Below the pieces are notes generated by a model. That model had not been told where the DNA came from. It ran no database searches and saw nothing but the letters and a program-made list of their open reading frames with translations. A program made the position numbers and the translations under genes. From Strongylocentrotus purpuratus (lineage: Eukaryota; Echinodermata; Echinoidea; Camarodonta; Strongylocentrotidae): a stretch of DNA of 64,000 bases. Positions 39,001 to 54,000 of this stretch are shown here, piece by piece (positions within the stretch are counted from its first letter, which is position 1; every line of letters begins with the position of its first letter). The stretch is from NCBI RefSeq assembly GCF_000002235.5, contig NW_022145605.1, positions 36,424,579-36,488,578 of the forward strand, read 5' to 3'.

Positions 39001-42000
39001 GTATTAAAACTAAAATGAAACTAATTCCAGTTGCCACCATTATAAAGCTATTACAGAGTATTTGCTTGGCAGTAGGAATTCAACAGTGAAGAAACTGCCA
39101 TGAATAAGGAGCAGAATAGATAATCATGATGAGGAAAGAGTACAAAAGCACTATACAGAGTAAACTGATATGAAAGATCACACATGTAGTAGGATTTTTA
39201 GTTTCTGGAAGGCATGTCCCATCAGCAGGCTGATGTATTACCACTACAATGTGCAGAAGGTATCATTTTAAACTATGGTATGCAATATTGAGAAATTGCA
39301 AATTTAATGCACATATTGAAAAGCGCTATACAAACAAAAGTCTGATTATCCATACTTGTCATTCCAATGCCTTTCAATTTTTAATGGCCTTGTCAATTCT
39401 GTAGAAAGAAGGGGGTATTAACACTGAGAGATAGAGAGGGAATAGACAATTCCTGACAAGCTAAAAACCAAGAAGCCATAGCGTACAATAAAAATCATTT
39501 CCTACCTGATTATAAAACTGATCAGTCTCTTTGATTCTGGCCTCAAACACAGCATCAAAGGCCTCCTCTCCAAAGTATGTCCCAGGATCCTCACTCTCTG
39601 CAAAGAACCTGCTCCGTACAACAGCTTTCTCTCCTGCAGGTACCTCTAGTACATAGTGAGGGGCACACTTGGTTCCACGACAACGCACATCTACTGCTTC
39701 TTTTACACCTACAGATTTGAGATTTAGTCAATGGTATGAATTGGATGTTTTCTGTTTAGGGTTCCAACACCCTTATACTTCATTAAAACTACCAAACTGA
39801 TGTCAAAGCAACTACCGGTAATTCTTTTATTGTTAATATTAATCATTTGGTCTTAATTATCCAAGGTAGCCACATCGGTATTAAAGAGATTGGGTATCTC
39901 TGTCTCAGATTCTAAACAAAATCCTGGATTTAGCTCATTCTGCAATCGTAATTATAAACCGTTAGGTCAGTCAGGAATCCCATGACTTTTACAAGCTGAT
40001 CGTCTGTCTAATTATCAAGATATTTATGATTGGAATTCAAAATTTTAAACAACTTTTTCCCCAACGTTTTTTTTGTTTAAACACTGGTCTATTGGGGAAA
40101 ATGAGTACCGGTATGGTAAAACCGGTCATTCAAAGATTTTTACTTTTTTGAGGCACTTCATGATAATTTGAAGCACAATTTTTTTTAGGGCTTCAATATC
40201 CGCCATATCACAGACAATGATAATATGTAGGGTCATGAATCTCATATTTGTCAAACTGGAAACATTGTTAAACAATGCCTTTAAAGCCTCTCTAAAGTGT
40301 TGGGAACCCCCAAATTTGATGGCAAAATTTGAATTCTTTTGAATAATGAAGTGGAAGAGGGCAACATTTAACACTAACTTCTGCAAGGATTTTCAAAATA
40401 ATTGTGTTTGAAGAAAAATATTGATGAAAGAGTACACAATTTGGGTTTTCTGTTGTATGCAGAATACTCAATTTTTCATTTCTTTCATTAAATGGATAGT
40501 TGAGTTCTGTTTTCAGACCGCAAATGCCTTCAAAGTGCATGGTTATTGCTCTTGGTCTTATTCTTATCTATGACATTTCTAGTGCCCTTTTAGAACCTAA
40601 AATTGCTATGAAGGTAATTTTAGACCCCAAAATGTGTAAAAATTTAGCCAATACGATCATACCAATTCAGCTCCACTTTTAAAAAAACATGGTGACCGTT
40701 AATTAATTATTTAATTAAAAATAACAATATATGGGCCGGCTGGCTGTGCGTAACATAACCAACACAAAAATGCCAACAAAAAAGCCAACATTTGGCATTG
40801 GCAGAAATACGACGTATAAGGCGCTATTTCGTTTTATCAACGTTTTTGTCAAATGATCTAATATTTGTGGTGGTACACAAGTATTAGAAATCATTATATT
40901 TATGGATATTTCAGCCATCCCTGAACCCATTTTGATCAAACAAAGATTGATTTTGTCATTTAAATTGTATGTTCTTTCAAATTTAACACTCATTTTTTCA
41001 TTATCTCACACAAACTCTGCAACAGAACTCAACTATCCCTTTAACAATATTTGTTTTAAAACCCTTGTGAGGTTTAAATGACACTATCTTTCACATCATT
41101 ATAACTTTGTAGTTAAATTTTGAGATTTGGGGGAAAATTTTGGGCTCCCAACACTTTAGTGGATCTTTAATACTGCTTTCCCTGTGTGCCCCGCCACTAT
41201 TACTACCCCAGGACTACCAGGTACCGGGCAAATGTTCAAAGTACCAGATAGCTGGTAATATAGCTGGCAATTTCTAACTCATGGAATTAAAATAAACAGC
41301 TTATAAATAAATAAACGAAAGAATGAATAAATAAACGAAAGAATGAATAAATAAACGAAAGAATGAATAAACAAACAAAACATCATGATGACACCCCCCC
41401 CCCCCCCCTCCACTTCTTCTAGTCTCAAGCATCTTCTTCATTTAGACACACTTTACTGATTTCTTCGTTAAGGCCGGCTCACATTGTGGCGACAAACGAC
41501 GGAATCGCAACAAAAAATGTTGCCGACGGATGCGACTGATGATTTTGGCCGTCTGCGGTCGCTAGCGGATTCGTCAGAGACAATTGAAGGCAACACACGA
41601 TGATTGGTGGGAAATTCAATATTGCAATTCGCAGCTTAACGTACATGTAGCTTGCGTTGCCCTTCTCTTCGTCATAGTGTGAGCCGGCCTTTACAAAATC
41701 TTTTTATTAAAACAAATTTTAAAAATAAGTACAAAAAATTAACATATAAAGTACATGTAGTACTTTGAACATGATAAACTCTTAATATTTCTAGGACTAT
41801 CTTACCATCTATAACGTATGCATTGAAGCCATCTTTGGCAAAGGTTGTGTAATGTTCTACATCGTAGAGTTTCTTCATGTTGGTCTCGTTTTCTGTGAAG
41901 AGTATCTCTGGCTTCTCTCCATCTGGTCCCACATCATACACGAATACAAACTTGCCTAGATATTAAACCAAAAAAAATGAACCGACGGTGACCAGAGAGG

Positions 42001-45000
42001 AAAATTTGATGAGCAAATATATGAAGACAAAAAAGGGCGGATTCTGCACTACCCATATGTACCATTTGAGAAACATCTATTTAGCTGCAGATTAAATACA
42101 GACTGTCATGCAAACAATTCTTGCTATCGCCACTATGGTATTCGGCCGTAGAGGGCAGCACTGGCCATGGGTATATGTGTCGAAGGTATGTAATACTTAT
42201 GTAAAAATATATAACCTTGTATTTGATATTTGAACGCAAAAATAAAATCAATCAAACAAAACAAACAAATGCTGAACAAAGGAAATTTACTATGGATGAT
42301 GAAAATGATGATAATCAGTCAAATTCAGGGTCTCCCTAGATTTTAAAGGGATCCGGTAACTTTGTCTTAGATCCTTTTTAAAAAATCCTTGATTTAGGCT
42401 CATGCTGCAATGATAATTACATGTATTTACTTTTAGGTCAGTCAGGAACCCCATGACCTTTACAAGCTGATCGCCTGTCTGATCATCAAGATATTTATGA
42501 TTGAAAATCAAAATCAAATTTTGTGTTTGCCAAACGGTTTTCATAACTGTAGTCTATTGGGGAAAACGGGTATGGTAAAAACTGGTCACTCAAAGGTTTT
42601 TACTTTTTGAGGCACTTCTTGATCATTTTGAAGCGCCATTTTTTTTAGAGCTGCAATTTAACACCATATCACAGAAACTGATAACACGTAGGGCCGTGCA
42701 TCTCAGATTTAACATTGTTAAACGATCCCTTTTATGGAAGATATAATGGATTAGAGTCTTGAGAAACACTTTTTGTCAACCACTTTTGTTCAAGCAAGTT
42801 CATCATTCAGACATTCAGTGGTAACATACCCAATGTTTCCTGTTAACACTCTGTCTTGTCATTCTTCATGCAAACTTTATATCTCTGCATACCTAACCCC
42901 AAAACAATTCCTCCGGCACAATTTAGTCCAGCCATTCATGGGTTAATTACCTAGTGTTTCGTGTGAGCACAACGTCTTGCCGTTCTTCATTAGCGTCATT
43001 TTAGGTTTCATGGTACAGCCCTCGTGTGAACAGCCCCATATCCATGTATTACGATACCACAGTGTGGGTAGCACATGGATGGTCGCAGTCTCAGGACCAC
43101 GGTTGTATACCGTGATACGACTCAGCATGTCGTTTGGTGTGTTCTTCGCATACTCGGCAACTACGTCCCAGTACTTACTCTCGTTGAATACACCTGGATA
43201 AAACAATGATACATTATTTTACTTAGGATTGCACAATCATAAAGGTTATTTCCAGTTCCTATATATAGACAAAATATATATAAGTACAAAATAAAAATGT
43301 AATCATACAGTGCATGTACATGTATCTGATATAAAATGACTTACCAGTAGCCATAATCCCCATGTATCATGAAACAATGTAAATATGAACATATTGTAAA
43401 ATAATATGCTATTTCCCTTTTAATATCTATATTTATGATGAAGATGAATAACAGATATATGACAAGGGTCTGCATCACTTTTAGGAAAAATTATCCCAAA
43501 ATTCAATGGTACAGAATACAGAACGTCAAAAATCGGTGTCACACGAAAGCCGACATACTTACAGATGTTTCTAAAATTGAAACCTTAAGTCTAGTACGTC
43601 CTACTCACCTGTATCTTCTAGTTCATACTCTGGATCCTGGACACTTCTTTTCTTGGCCTCTCCTGCAAGATCAGCATATGGGTATTCCCCCTGAGGGTAC
43701 TTATAGAGCGCCTTCATGTAGCTATGGGTGGGAGAAGAGTCAAGATAGTAGTAACACTCCTTGCAGTCTTCACCATGGTTACCTTCAGGACCTAGAGGGA
43801 GAAGGGTTGCAAGACAAAATGATAAAGGTTATGATGGGAGAGGGTACGAGACAGAGTACATGTACATGTAGGAGATGGGGGGAGGCAGGAGGGTGTAGAT
43901 ATTGGAGTGTGGCATTGGGGTGTAGGATGGCTGGGAGGAAGTACATGTACATACAAGGAGATGGGGGGAGGCAGGAGGGTGTAGATATTGGAGTGTGGCA
44001 TTGGGGTGTAGGATGGGTGGGAGGAAGTACATCTACATGTAGGAGATGGGGAGAGGCAGGAGGGTGTAGATATTGGAGTGTGGCATTGGGGTGTAGGATG
44101 GGTGGGAGGAGGTACATCTACATGTAGGAGATGGGGAGAGGCAGGAGGGTGTAGATATTGGAGTGTGGCATTGGGGTGTAGGATGGGTGGGAGGAGGTAC
44201 ATCTACATGTAGGAGATGGGGAGAGGCAGGAGGGTGTAGATATTGGAGTGTGGCATTGGGGTGTAGGATGGGTGGGAGGAGGTACATCTACATGTAGGAG
44301 ATGGGGAGAGGCAGGAGGGTGTAGATATTGGAGTGTGGCATTGGGGTGTAGGATGGGTGGGAGGAAGTACATGTACATACAAGGAGATGGGGAGAGGCAG
44401 GAGGGTGTAGATATTAGAGTGTGGCATTGGGGTGTAGGATGGGTGGGAGGAAGTACATGTACATACAAGGAGATGGGGAGAGGCAGGAGGGTGTAGATAT
44501 TAGAGTGTGGCATTGGGGTGTAGGATGGGTGGGAGGAAGTACATGTACATACAAGGAGATGGGAGAGGCAAGAGGGTGTAGATATTGGAGTGTGGCATTG
44601 GGGTGTAGGATGGGTGGGAGGAAGTACATGTACATACAAGGAGATGGGGAGAGGCAAGAGGGTGTAGATATTGGGCATATGTTATGAAGGGCAAGGATAT
44701 TGGATGTGGTGTGAGAAGGTCAGAAATAGGAGTGTGTCAGGAGAGAGTTTGGTATTGGTACGTACATTCACATGTAGCAGGAGGGAAAAGGACAATTTGG
44801 TTTGGTGGGAGGATATTGGGGTGTGGTGTGAAGGGGGATGATGTTGGGGTGTGGTGTGAAGGGAGATGATGTTGGGGTGTGGTGTGAAGGGGGATGATAT
44901 AGGGTGAGATGGGGGTGGTAGGATATTGAGGTGTGGCAGAAAACAGTGTCGTATTGGGGGTATGGCATGTAGGATATAACATGTGGAGGGATGGCGTAGG

Positions 45001-48000
45001 ATGTTAGAAGTAACAGGAGGGAGGGAACATATTAGGTTGCAGCAGGAAGGAGAATAACATTTGATTTTGATGTGGAGGGAGGGAGGGGTTAGAAAATTGG
45101 GTATGATGGGAGGGAGGATATTGGGACATTGTGAGAGGGAGAATAACATTGGGTGTAGTGGGAGGGGTATGGAGTTAGGGGTAATGGGAGGGGTATGGAG
45201 ATAGAAATAAACAGGAGGGGTATGGAGACAGGGGTAACAGGAGGGGTATTGAGATAGGGGTGTATCAGGATGCAGGACAGTAAATGGTAAAGTCTACAAG
45301 TTCAAGTACAATGAATGAAGTGATTCATTACATACCATGTAACTAATGTCTGACCTCTTTTGATTGTAATGAAATATCAAGTAATTCATTTCATCTTGTA
45401 AGTCAAAGAACCTCTGTTGACATCTGATATGTGACATTATATCAGATACATCAATAATAAAGCACCTTCATAACTAACAATCAACAAGTTTCTTCATGTA
45501 CATGTACATACAGTTATTTGGAGCACCAAATAGAAAGGGGGCCATAGTGGCCTATCATTAAATACCATCATAACTTTAATAGACGGTAGAGTTCTTCTTT
45601 CAAGATAATATCTTTACTATTCAGAGCAAAGCGAAGCCTACCACTCTCTAAAAGTGATGCCAACATGACTCACCTGTGAGACCATAGAGTCTTTCTTTCA
45701 AGATGGGATCTTTACCATTCCAGAGAGACAGAGCAAAACAAAGCCTACATTCTCTGTCTGTAATACCAAGCAATCCATCTTCGCCCCATCTGTAGGCACG
45801 GGATCGGGCATGGTCGTGAGGAAAATATTCCCAGCTGGACAGAATGGATATAAGATTAGAAGAAATATATTTAACCAAATAATAATGAGTAATGATACAA
45901 TGTGATTATTTATGAAGCACAACTAGTATAAAATACACTCAACTGCACTTACGAAGCATCGTGTTATTACCGCTGCTTTAGCTAGTCAAGGTGCGCAAGC
46001 ATTCAAAGGTTTTTTCCAAATGACATTAGTGCTGTGATGATAGGATTACAATCATGTACACTGTACCGTATGATCCAAAGTCTGCTGGTTATTTTTTACA
46101 ATATCACCAAACCACTACTTTACATTTGAGGAAATAAAATCAGATATAATATTGCATGGTTTAAGTAGTGCCTATAGATTGTTATCTGCTGAGAAACCTC
46201 AAATACAATTTAATTATTTTTTGCTTCTGTAAAGGTACATGTACATATAGGTAGTGGAACAGTCCTCTTTCCTTTGCTCTCTAAACTTACACTACAAGAA
46301 CTGCACAGAAATCAACCAATGACATATCCTAGATTAGATTTCTTATGACAATTATTAAACCTGCTGAGGATGATTTGGTTTTGATATATAACACATAGAT
46401 TTCCCATAAACTCCAACCCAAGTATACTCGTTTCTCAACAGGATAACATTTTTTTACTAAAATAAAAGTTAACAAAGTTTTCAGAGTTAACACCCCCCCC
46501 CCCCCCCATTACATAGAATGAGCCAATACATGAACTCACAACCGTTGGTTTTAAAGTAATGATTCATGAACTGTATGTACACTATAGATAAGGAGACTAG
46601 ATATGTAGTGATGTCGTGGTCGAGTGAATACGTCGCCGAACTGTCAATCACAGGGTCCTCTGTTCGAGTCCCGCCGTGGCACTAATGTCCTTTGGCGAGA
46701 CATTGATCTACATTTGCCACACTCAACCCAGGTGATGTAAATGGGTACCTGGCAGGAATTATTTCCTTGAAATGCTGGAACGCTGTAAAAACGGCAGCTA
46801 GGCTAAAGTCGGGGTAAAAATAAATGCGCATCGGAATAGAATTATCTAGATAGACGGCGCGATAGGAATGCCTATTATTAGTATTATTATATTGATGCTC
46901 AGCTACATGTAAGTTCTTGATTAAATTGGATTTGATTGGATAGCATAGCATTTCATTAGAAATACTACATTTTGGACAACTATTGTTTGCTATATGCTAG
47001 AACTCAATCCAACCTTTGTAATAAGTTCAATTGTATGAAAGCTGAAAAACAAGATAAACAGAACAATGAAAGTTTGAAACAAATTGGACCCATAATAAGA
47101 AAGTTAAAAATGTTCAAATTTGAGTTCACTCTAATAAGTCTATGCGAATCTCATATTGGCAGTTTGCGATGTTGTATACATTTTCTGTGTTACAAATGAC
47201 TCCACATAAAGTCTGTACTGGCTCTAACAGCCATGAAGCAAATACCCCGGTAAGCGATATTCTATTCAAAAGTTCTATGAAGTCGATGGACCAGACAATA
47301 GTCACAACTAAAAATTGTATTGTAAGTACACTTCAAGGCCATGTACACAGGGCAGTTCGTATGATGATACAAATTTGTACAGCTCTTCCTGTTCATATCC
47401 ACCTTCCTGATTATTCACATGGTTGGTGTATTATTATGTCCTTCCATTTAAGAAAAATAGCTCAAACTGGTTTGGCAGGGCTTTAGTATGGCTGACTACT
47501 GTTTTATGCGTCACACCTTTGAGTATGATGCTGCGTATTGCTGCTATCAATACCCAGCCGCGTGTCTAGCAATACCCGGCAAATTTGAAGGTAGCAGTCA
47601 CACTATTGCATATCTATCTTGTAGGTAGCTTGTATGCCGCTCATACAAAGACTGCCTACGGTTGCCTATGGTTGCATATGACCACGCTATAGCTTAATGT
47701 TGCTCATAGCGGTGGGATTCAATTTGCTCGTAGCCACGTTGCGCATATAGCTTGTTTCTTTGACTGCTGTGTGACAGCTGTGTGACGAGTCTAGTTCTAC
47801 AAGTAAAATAAATGGTGGTGGGCATTCGGTACTACTAGGCAACTAATCGCAGTGAACGCAAGCTAAAGCGAGCGGCAACCAGCGACTGCAAGCTAAAACG
47901 AATGGCTTACAACCTAGAGTCACAGCGTTGCAAGCGGCAATCGCAACGGTTCTTGCTGCTGCGAATGGTGTGCGCGCAACAGGGCAACAATATGGGCAAT

Positions 48001-51000
48001 CACGCGAACAACAACAAACTTTAGTGAGGTAAATCGTGTAGGAAACGCAGGCAGCAACACGCCCTCCAAAAAAGGAGGTGCCGATATGATTGCGTATACC
48101 TGCGCTAAGCCACTTGCTGTTTCTCACATTCACTGGTTGCCACTCCTATTCCCCCGTAGACGATTTGACCTTGCGTTTGCTTGCGATAGTTTAGACAAGT
48201 TTGAAACTAGCGAGCGACCAACGCAGGCCTACATCTATGCGCTAGTCTGCATATTGAGTACGTAGTGAGCATGTTTCATTGCGCTTTATTGGGTATGACT
48301 GCCTATGTCTGCATTTGGGCAATACTCAATGGTGTGACTGAGGCATAAGAAAAGTAGATTGTGTAGAACTAGAAGCACATTGTGGAAAGAGAAAGCAAAC
48401 TGTAGATATGTCCATCTAAAAAAAAATCATGGTAATTAATGTGTCTATCGAAATTCCCACCCACCTCCATTTCTGTTTCTTTCTTATCCTTCAAAATTGA
48501 GTTCTAAGGGCTTCATTCAAGTAGTATGTGATAAAATATCTTTTCATAATGAACTTAACAGTCAACAACAACTTCAGGCAAAATTGTTACTTAAATCATG
48601 TATTCAGATAAAAAAATATCTATTGGAATTAGGGGTTTCCCCCAATCCACCCCTCCCCCCCCCCCACTTCTTTTCTGCATCATTGTGAGTCTAAAAATGC
48701 AGTAGAATTATCAGTCATCACACAGACTGGTCCCTCTGTTAATAAAGTTTGAGAGTCCACAAAAGAATTCACTTGGGGAGAGAGAAAAATTGGTTATTTT
48801 ACTTCCTTGTTTGTAAAAGAATGATTTCCTTTCTTTTTCTTTTTCTGTATCGTAACTTCCTCTTTTAAACACATCCTGATAAGTTTCGGTATGCATGTTT
48901 TGGTGAAATGGTGCAATTAGCTGGTAGCCTATACATGGTTGAAATAGACTCTCCATGAATCAAGACAATTTATTAAAAAAATGATCATTATTTGTGTCTT
49001 CATGGGTTTTTTTAATTCAAATTGGGATTTTTTTTTAAATTTTTAATCAATGATATACAAATAAACTATTCTTATATTTGAGATTGGCTATCCTGTATTA
49101 ACTGTAAAGTTATGTACATGTACATATATCATTGAAGGGCAGAAGATAGCAACTTTGATTTTAAGGAATTAACATGCTGTTCAAAATTGAAATCTGATAA
49201 TAAAAATAATAAAAACAAAAACAATCTTATTTGTAGTCTATATACGTGGAGTGCTTAATACAGCTACAATGCTTCTAAGCACTGTAACAGGTACTTCCCA
49301 GGTCATTGGATTCAGGGTTGCCTGTACACAAGGTATGCACTTTCTCTACTCCCTGGGGAGCATTCCAGGCAGCCGTCATTTTACGCTCAAACTGCTAAGC
49401 TATAGCAAACTGCACCCATATGACATAAGTTTATTTTGAGATAATCAAATTGGTTATAATTTATAGCCTATAGTGGTGGGTGTGGTGTGATCTTGATGGC
49501 CCAATGCACTTAATATTGCAAATTTGCATAATGAACGATATTTAAGAATAAGCTATTTTGTTTGAAAACATCCCCAAAACAAAACTATACCAAATGGACT
49601 TCCAAATTTTAAAAATATTGAAAAAAAGATGAAGTTCTATTAGTAATTAAAGTTATATAAAACGGTATTATTTATTAAAATTGTTTTCTTTTTTTATATT
49701 GCATGTCATGATCAAGCAAGAGGGATATTTGGGGAATTATAAAGTAGTGGAAGAAATATACATAATCATCTGAATGAAATCTGATAAAAGATGGAAAAGT
49801 TGTGCATTTTTAAAGTTTTAATCACTATAGTTTTAGGCTCTTCAAAGTGGCTGACTCAAGGATGTCTCTGTGATGTAGTGGTGGACAACTTTCCCATTTG
49901 TACCAAAAAACAAAATGACTAAAATTCTAAAAGTTATGAGAGCAGGGGCAGGAAGACTATTTCTTATTGCATATGAAAACGATTGCAAAAAAATCAGATT
50001 CTTGAAAGGACTCACCACGGTTCACAGGAGAATGAGGTTATATGAGGTTCAACTTCATACCAACTATTACTTTGTGATCAATTTAGGTGACACAGAAGCC
50101 CTCAAAATTCTTGGGACTAGAGATGTCACGTGTCATTTTATATGGTTGTGATTCGTGAACACTTATACAAAAACGACAAAAAGTCACAGTGGGCTTTGAA
50201 TGTGTTTGCATTACTGATGGTCCTAGGTTTAAGCTATGACCAGAATATGCCAGTTTCTTAATGTATTCACAGACCTTTAAATCGCATTACGTAATCAGAG
50301 TGTTGGACAAACAAAGAACTTGCGGAGCATAGCAGCCTACACTGTGTGTGCATACAATACATGTGTTCGCTATATTTGAGGTGTACTCTGCTATTGTACC
50401 CTGTGATTGTAGCCTATTGTTTGCTTTCACTATTTTGAGAGAGAGAGAAGAAAAGGAGGCAGTTTCAACTTTCAAACTTGAATAATAAATATCTTTGAGA
50501 TGTGATTTTTTTCTTCATACATTTGATCTTTAAAATCGCTGAGTTTTAGGGAAGAATAATGGGTAAGCATTGCTGTTTAACGGAACGTGCAATAGCGATT
50601 CACATCTTGCAGCCAAACCTATTCGGCCAAGTCTGCGGCACAGGCAGCACTGATACCCTCTCAAAAAAGAAGAAAAACAGAGGTCTATGATACATGCGAC
50701 ATTGGCTTAAAAGCCAGTGACGAAACAGAAGGTGAAGAACCAAAATATCAGTTTGCTGATATCCGTAATTTCCATTCAATTTTGCATTTAGCCTACCTTA
50801 AAGATACTGTAGAACTTTGCAGGAATTATAAATATGTTATGTATGTCCTATCTGTGAAATTTAATCGTTAGCAGTGTCCTAATATGCAAGGAAACCCGTT
50901 TACTTGCTAGACTTCACTGTCAGACACTATTGAGTGACTGACTGGCTTTTTTCATCTTTGGTAATAACATAAATAAAATGAGCTGTAAAGGGTACATGAG

Positions 51001-54000
51001 CATTTGTCTACATCAAAAACCCACTTCTTGTGATGGCCATAATTAAACTGATTGAATCTTTGCGCAGCATAAAACGTACGACCATTCGGTACAATGGTCT
51101 GAAAAATCAGACTATTACTTATTGGCTCTATAGCTCCTAAGTAAATTTGACAACTTATAGTCGTTATTTTCTCACTTAAAGACTTAAAGACATTTTCAAG
51201 CTATCCTTAAAACGGCACACATTCTTCCTTTACTGAAGAAACCCAATCTTGATTCTGAATAATTACCGTCCAGTTTCTAATCTCCCGTTTTTGTTTAAAA
51301 TACTTGAGAGGGTGGTGTTCTCTAGATTAAATGATTATTGTCTCGATAATGACCTCCTTGATCCATTTCAATCTGCATAACGTCCCCACCACAGTGTAAA
51401 AACCCTCCTTGTTAATGTATCCAACTTTATACTCCAGGAGATGGATGGCGGAAAAGTAACTGCTATGGTACTCCTTGATTTGTCTTCCGCCTTTGACACT
51501 GTTAACCACACTGTACTGGTGAATACCCTCATGTCACTCGGTATTAAAGGTCAAGCCCTGGAATGGTTTAAATCATACCTGTCATGCCATTCTCAAGCTG
51601 TCTTGATAAACGGCTGCCTTTCAGATTTTGTACCACTTACATGCGGAGTTCCGCAAGGCTCTGTGGGCGGGCCCACGCTGTTTTCATTATATTTAACGGG
51701 TTTGAAGAATATTTTTCATCACCATTCTCTCTCTTATCATGTTTATGCTGATGATATTCAAATATATACTTCTTTCAAACCCAATCAGAGCAATGCAGCC
51801 AGCGCTATCCATAACATTGAGACTTGTGTACAAGATGTTCATAATTGGTTAAACTCACATTCACTTAAATTAAATCTCGCCAAATGCGAATTTATAATGT
51901 ATGGTTCCAAGACTCAGTTAGAGAAGATTTCCATCACTTCAATTACTCTTGCTGGACATGAAATTACCCTAGATCTAATATATGTCGCAACCTTGGTGTG
52001 TTTCTTGACTCAAACATGACAATGTCTACACAAATTCAATATGTCTCAAAATCAGTACGTTATCAGTTACGCAATTTGGGTTTTATTCGTAAATGTCTTA
52101 ACCGTAGTGCCACTGAGAAAATAACTCATGCTTTAATTTCTTCTCGCTTGGATTTTGGTAATGGCCTTTTGTTTAGTTCGCCTCACAACCTACTCACAAA
52201 ATTACAAAGATTACAGAATGCAGCTGCTCGTGTCGTCACCCTGTCCGCCAACAAGTACAGTCACATCACACCAGTCCTCAAATCACTCCATTGGTTGCCC
52301 GTAGAAAAACGTGTTATTTTCAAGATTATTTTGCTATTATTTCACTGTATACATGGCTCTGCTCCGCAGTATAACATCGGCTTGATTAAGCATTACTTTC
52401 CTTCTAGACAGCTACGTTCTCAAAACTCTAGCTTACTTGTTACTCCTAGGGTTAAAACAAAGTGGGGGGAGCGAACCTTCGCTCATGCTGGGCCTTCATT
52501 ATGGAATACTCTCCCTCAATGGATTAAGAATAGCAGTTCTGCTGAAGTGTTAAACAAGGGAAACGCTCTCGGCGGTCTCGCCTGCATAATGCAATTCAAT
52601 ATGATAAACCAGAACTTCAATGACGTAGCGCTTTTGAACTTTTGAACTGGTCAACAACAACAAATTTGATGCCCTGGAGGGACATAATTTCATTTCATTT
52701 GCATAAAGTACCATAAATAATCAATGGAGCAAAATCTCAAAATTTTGTGTAGAAGTTTAGTGTTCCAAATTTAGCTCTACCAGATAAGGCAAACCAAATC
52801 AAAATCGGTCAAGAAATGAGGGAGAAGAAGCAATTTTTGTTATTTTTGGAATAAATTTGCATAAATTACCATAATTAATTAATGGAGAACAATCAGAATC
52901 AAAATCGGTTGAAAAATAACGAAGAAGAAGCATTTTAAAAATCTTGATGTTGATGCCACAACAAAGTCTAAGTCTGTTGACCTGAAATGACCTTTGACCT
53001 TGACTTTGTGATCTGAAATTCTACTCACATGATTGGGGATACTTGGTTACTCTATAGTCAAAGTTTCATTGACTAAGAACCTATACTTTAAAAATTCAAA
53101 AACTTAACCTTAGGTTAAGTTTTTCATGTTGACGCCGCCGCTGTCACCGGAAAAGCGGCGCCTACATGTGTGTCTCGCTTTTTGCTACGCAGGCGAGACA
53201 AAAACAATCTTAAGAAATATCTGTTTAATTTAGCTTATAATTGATTACCATAACCTTTCATGTCTGTACCTTTCCTATCGCACTTTGTATAAATGTATCA
53301 TGTATGTATTTCATCTCTTGCACAAGCTGCGCCTTGAGCATTTGACTGCCAAGTGGATTTGGCGCCTTATAAATCATATGTATTATCATTATTATTATTA
53401 TTAAGCCCCCCCCCCCCCTTTTTTTAGGGAAGTTCTAAATTAGTATTGTCTTTCAAATGCCATTGGAATTTAACCTTTTCATTTTTTTGGCCTGCAAAAG
53501 GGACATAGTACCTTTAATATAGGTATGTTTTGGAGTGTTTAATGTGTTTAGTTTTTAATATGTAATTGAATAAATTTTGTATTTTTGTAATCCTTTACTA
53601 TGTTTCCTATGTATGCGCCTTGAGCATCGCTAGAGATGAATATGTTGCGCTTTATAAATATTTTTATTATTATTATTTAGATCTAGCAATTTTCATAATT
53701 TGATGACGAGCGCACAAATCGTTACGCCCGGGTATTGTTGATGTTTGATATTATCGGCGTTTCATTCTTTTTTAGAATATTTACGCCTTTCACTTTTTAA
53801 AAAAAAATTTATTGTTTTTACTATTTGTAAATTTGTACTTTTCTCTTTTTTTTTGATAATATAATCTCAGATCTACTGGTCCATGAAAACACCTCACGCA
53901 ATTGGCACCTTCCTGCCAGACCCGTGCGGTACATTGCGCAATCTTCTCGGCCATCATTGGCCTAGGCAACTCTGGTGCCTCACTACTTTTAAGGATGCTG

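Larger units (their letters stand above)
50798..53517. mobile_element. TTAAAGG-type MITE split by a LINE
   Basis: The left part (50798 to about 51190) and the right part (about 53426 to 53517) together match 23353-23860. The break falls at the AAGTTCTAAATTAGTATT word, where the LINE is inserted. TTAA is present at both outer ends. A block next to the left terminus is missing in this copy. Confidence 0.8.

Noticed and set aside
43785-44694. Overlapping open frames of up to 230 residues on both strands
   Set aside because: They follow the 85/86-bp minisatellite; the translations are the same Pro/His/Leu- or Gly/Trp-rich units in shifted frames, with no splice context of their own.
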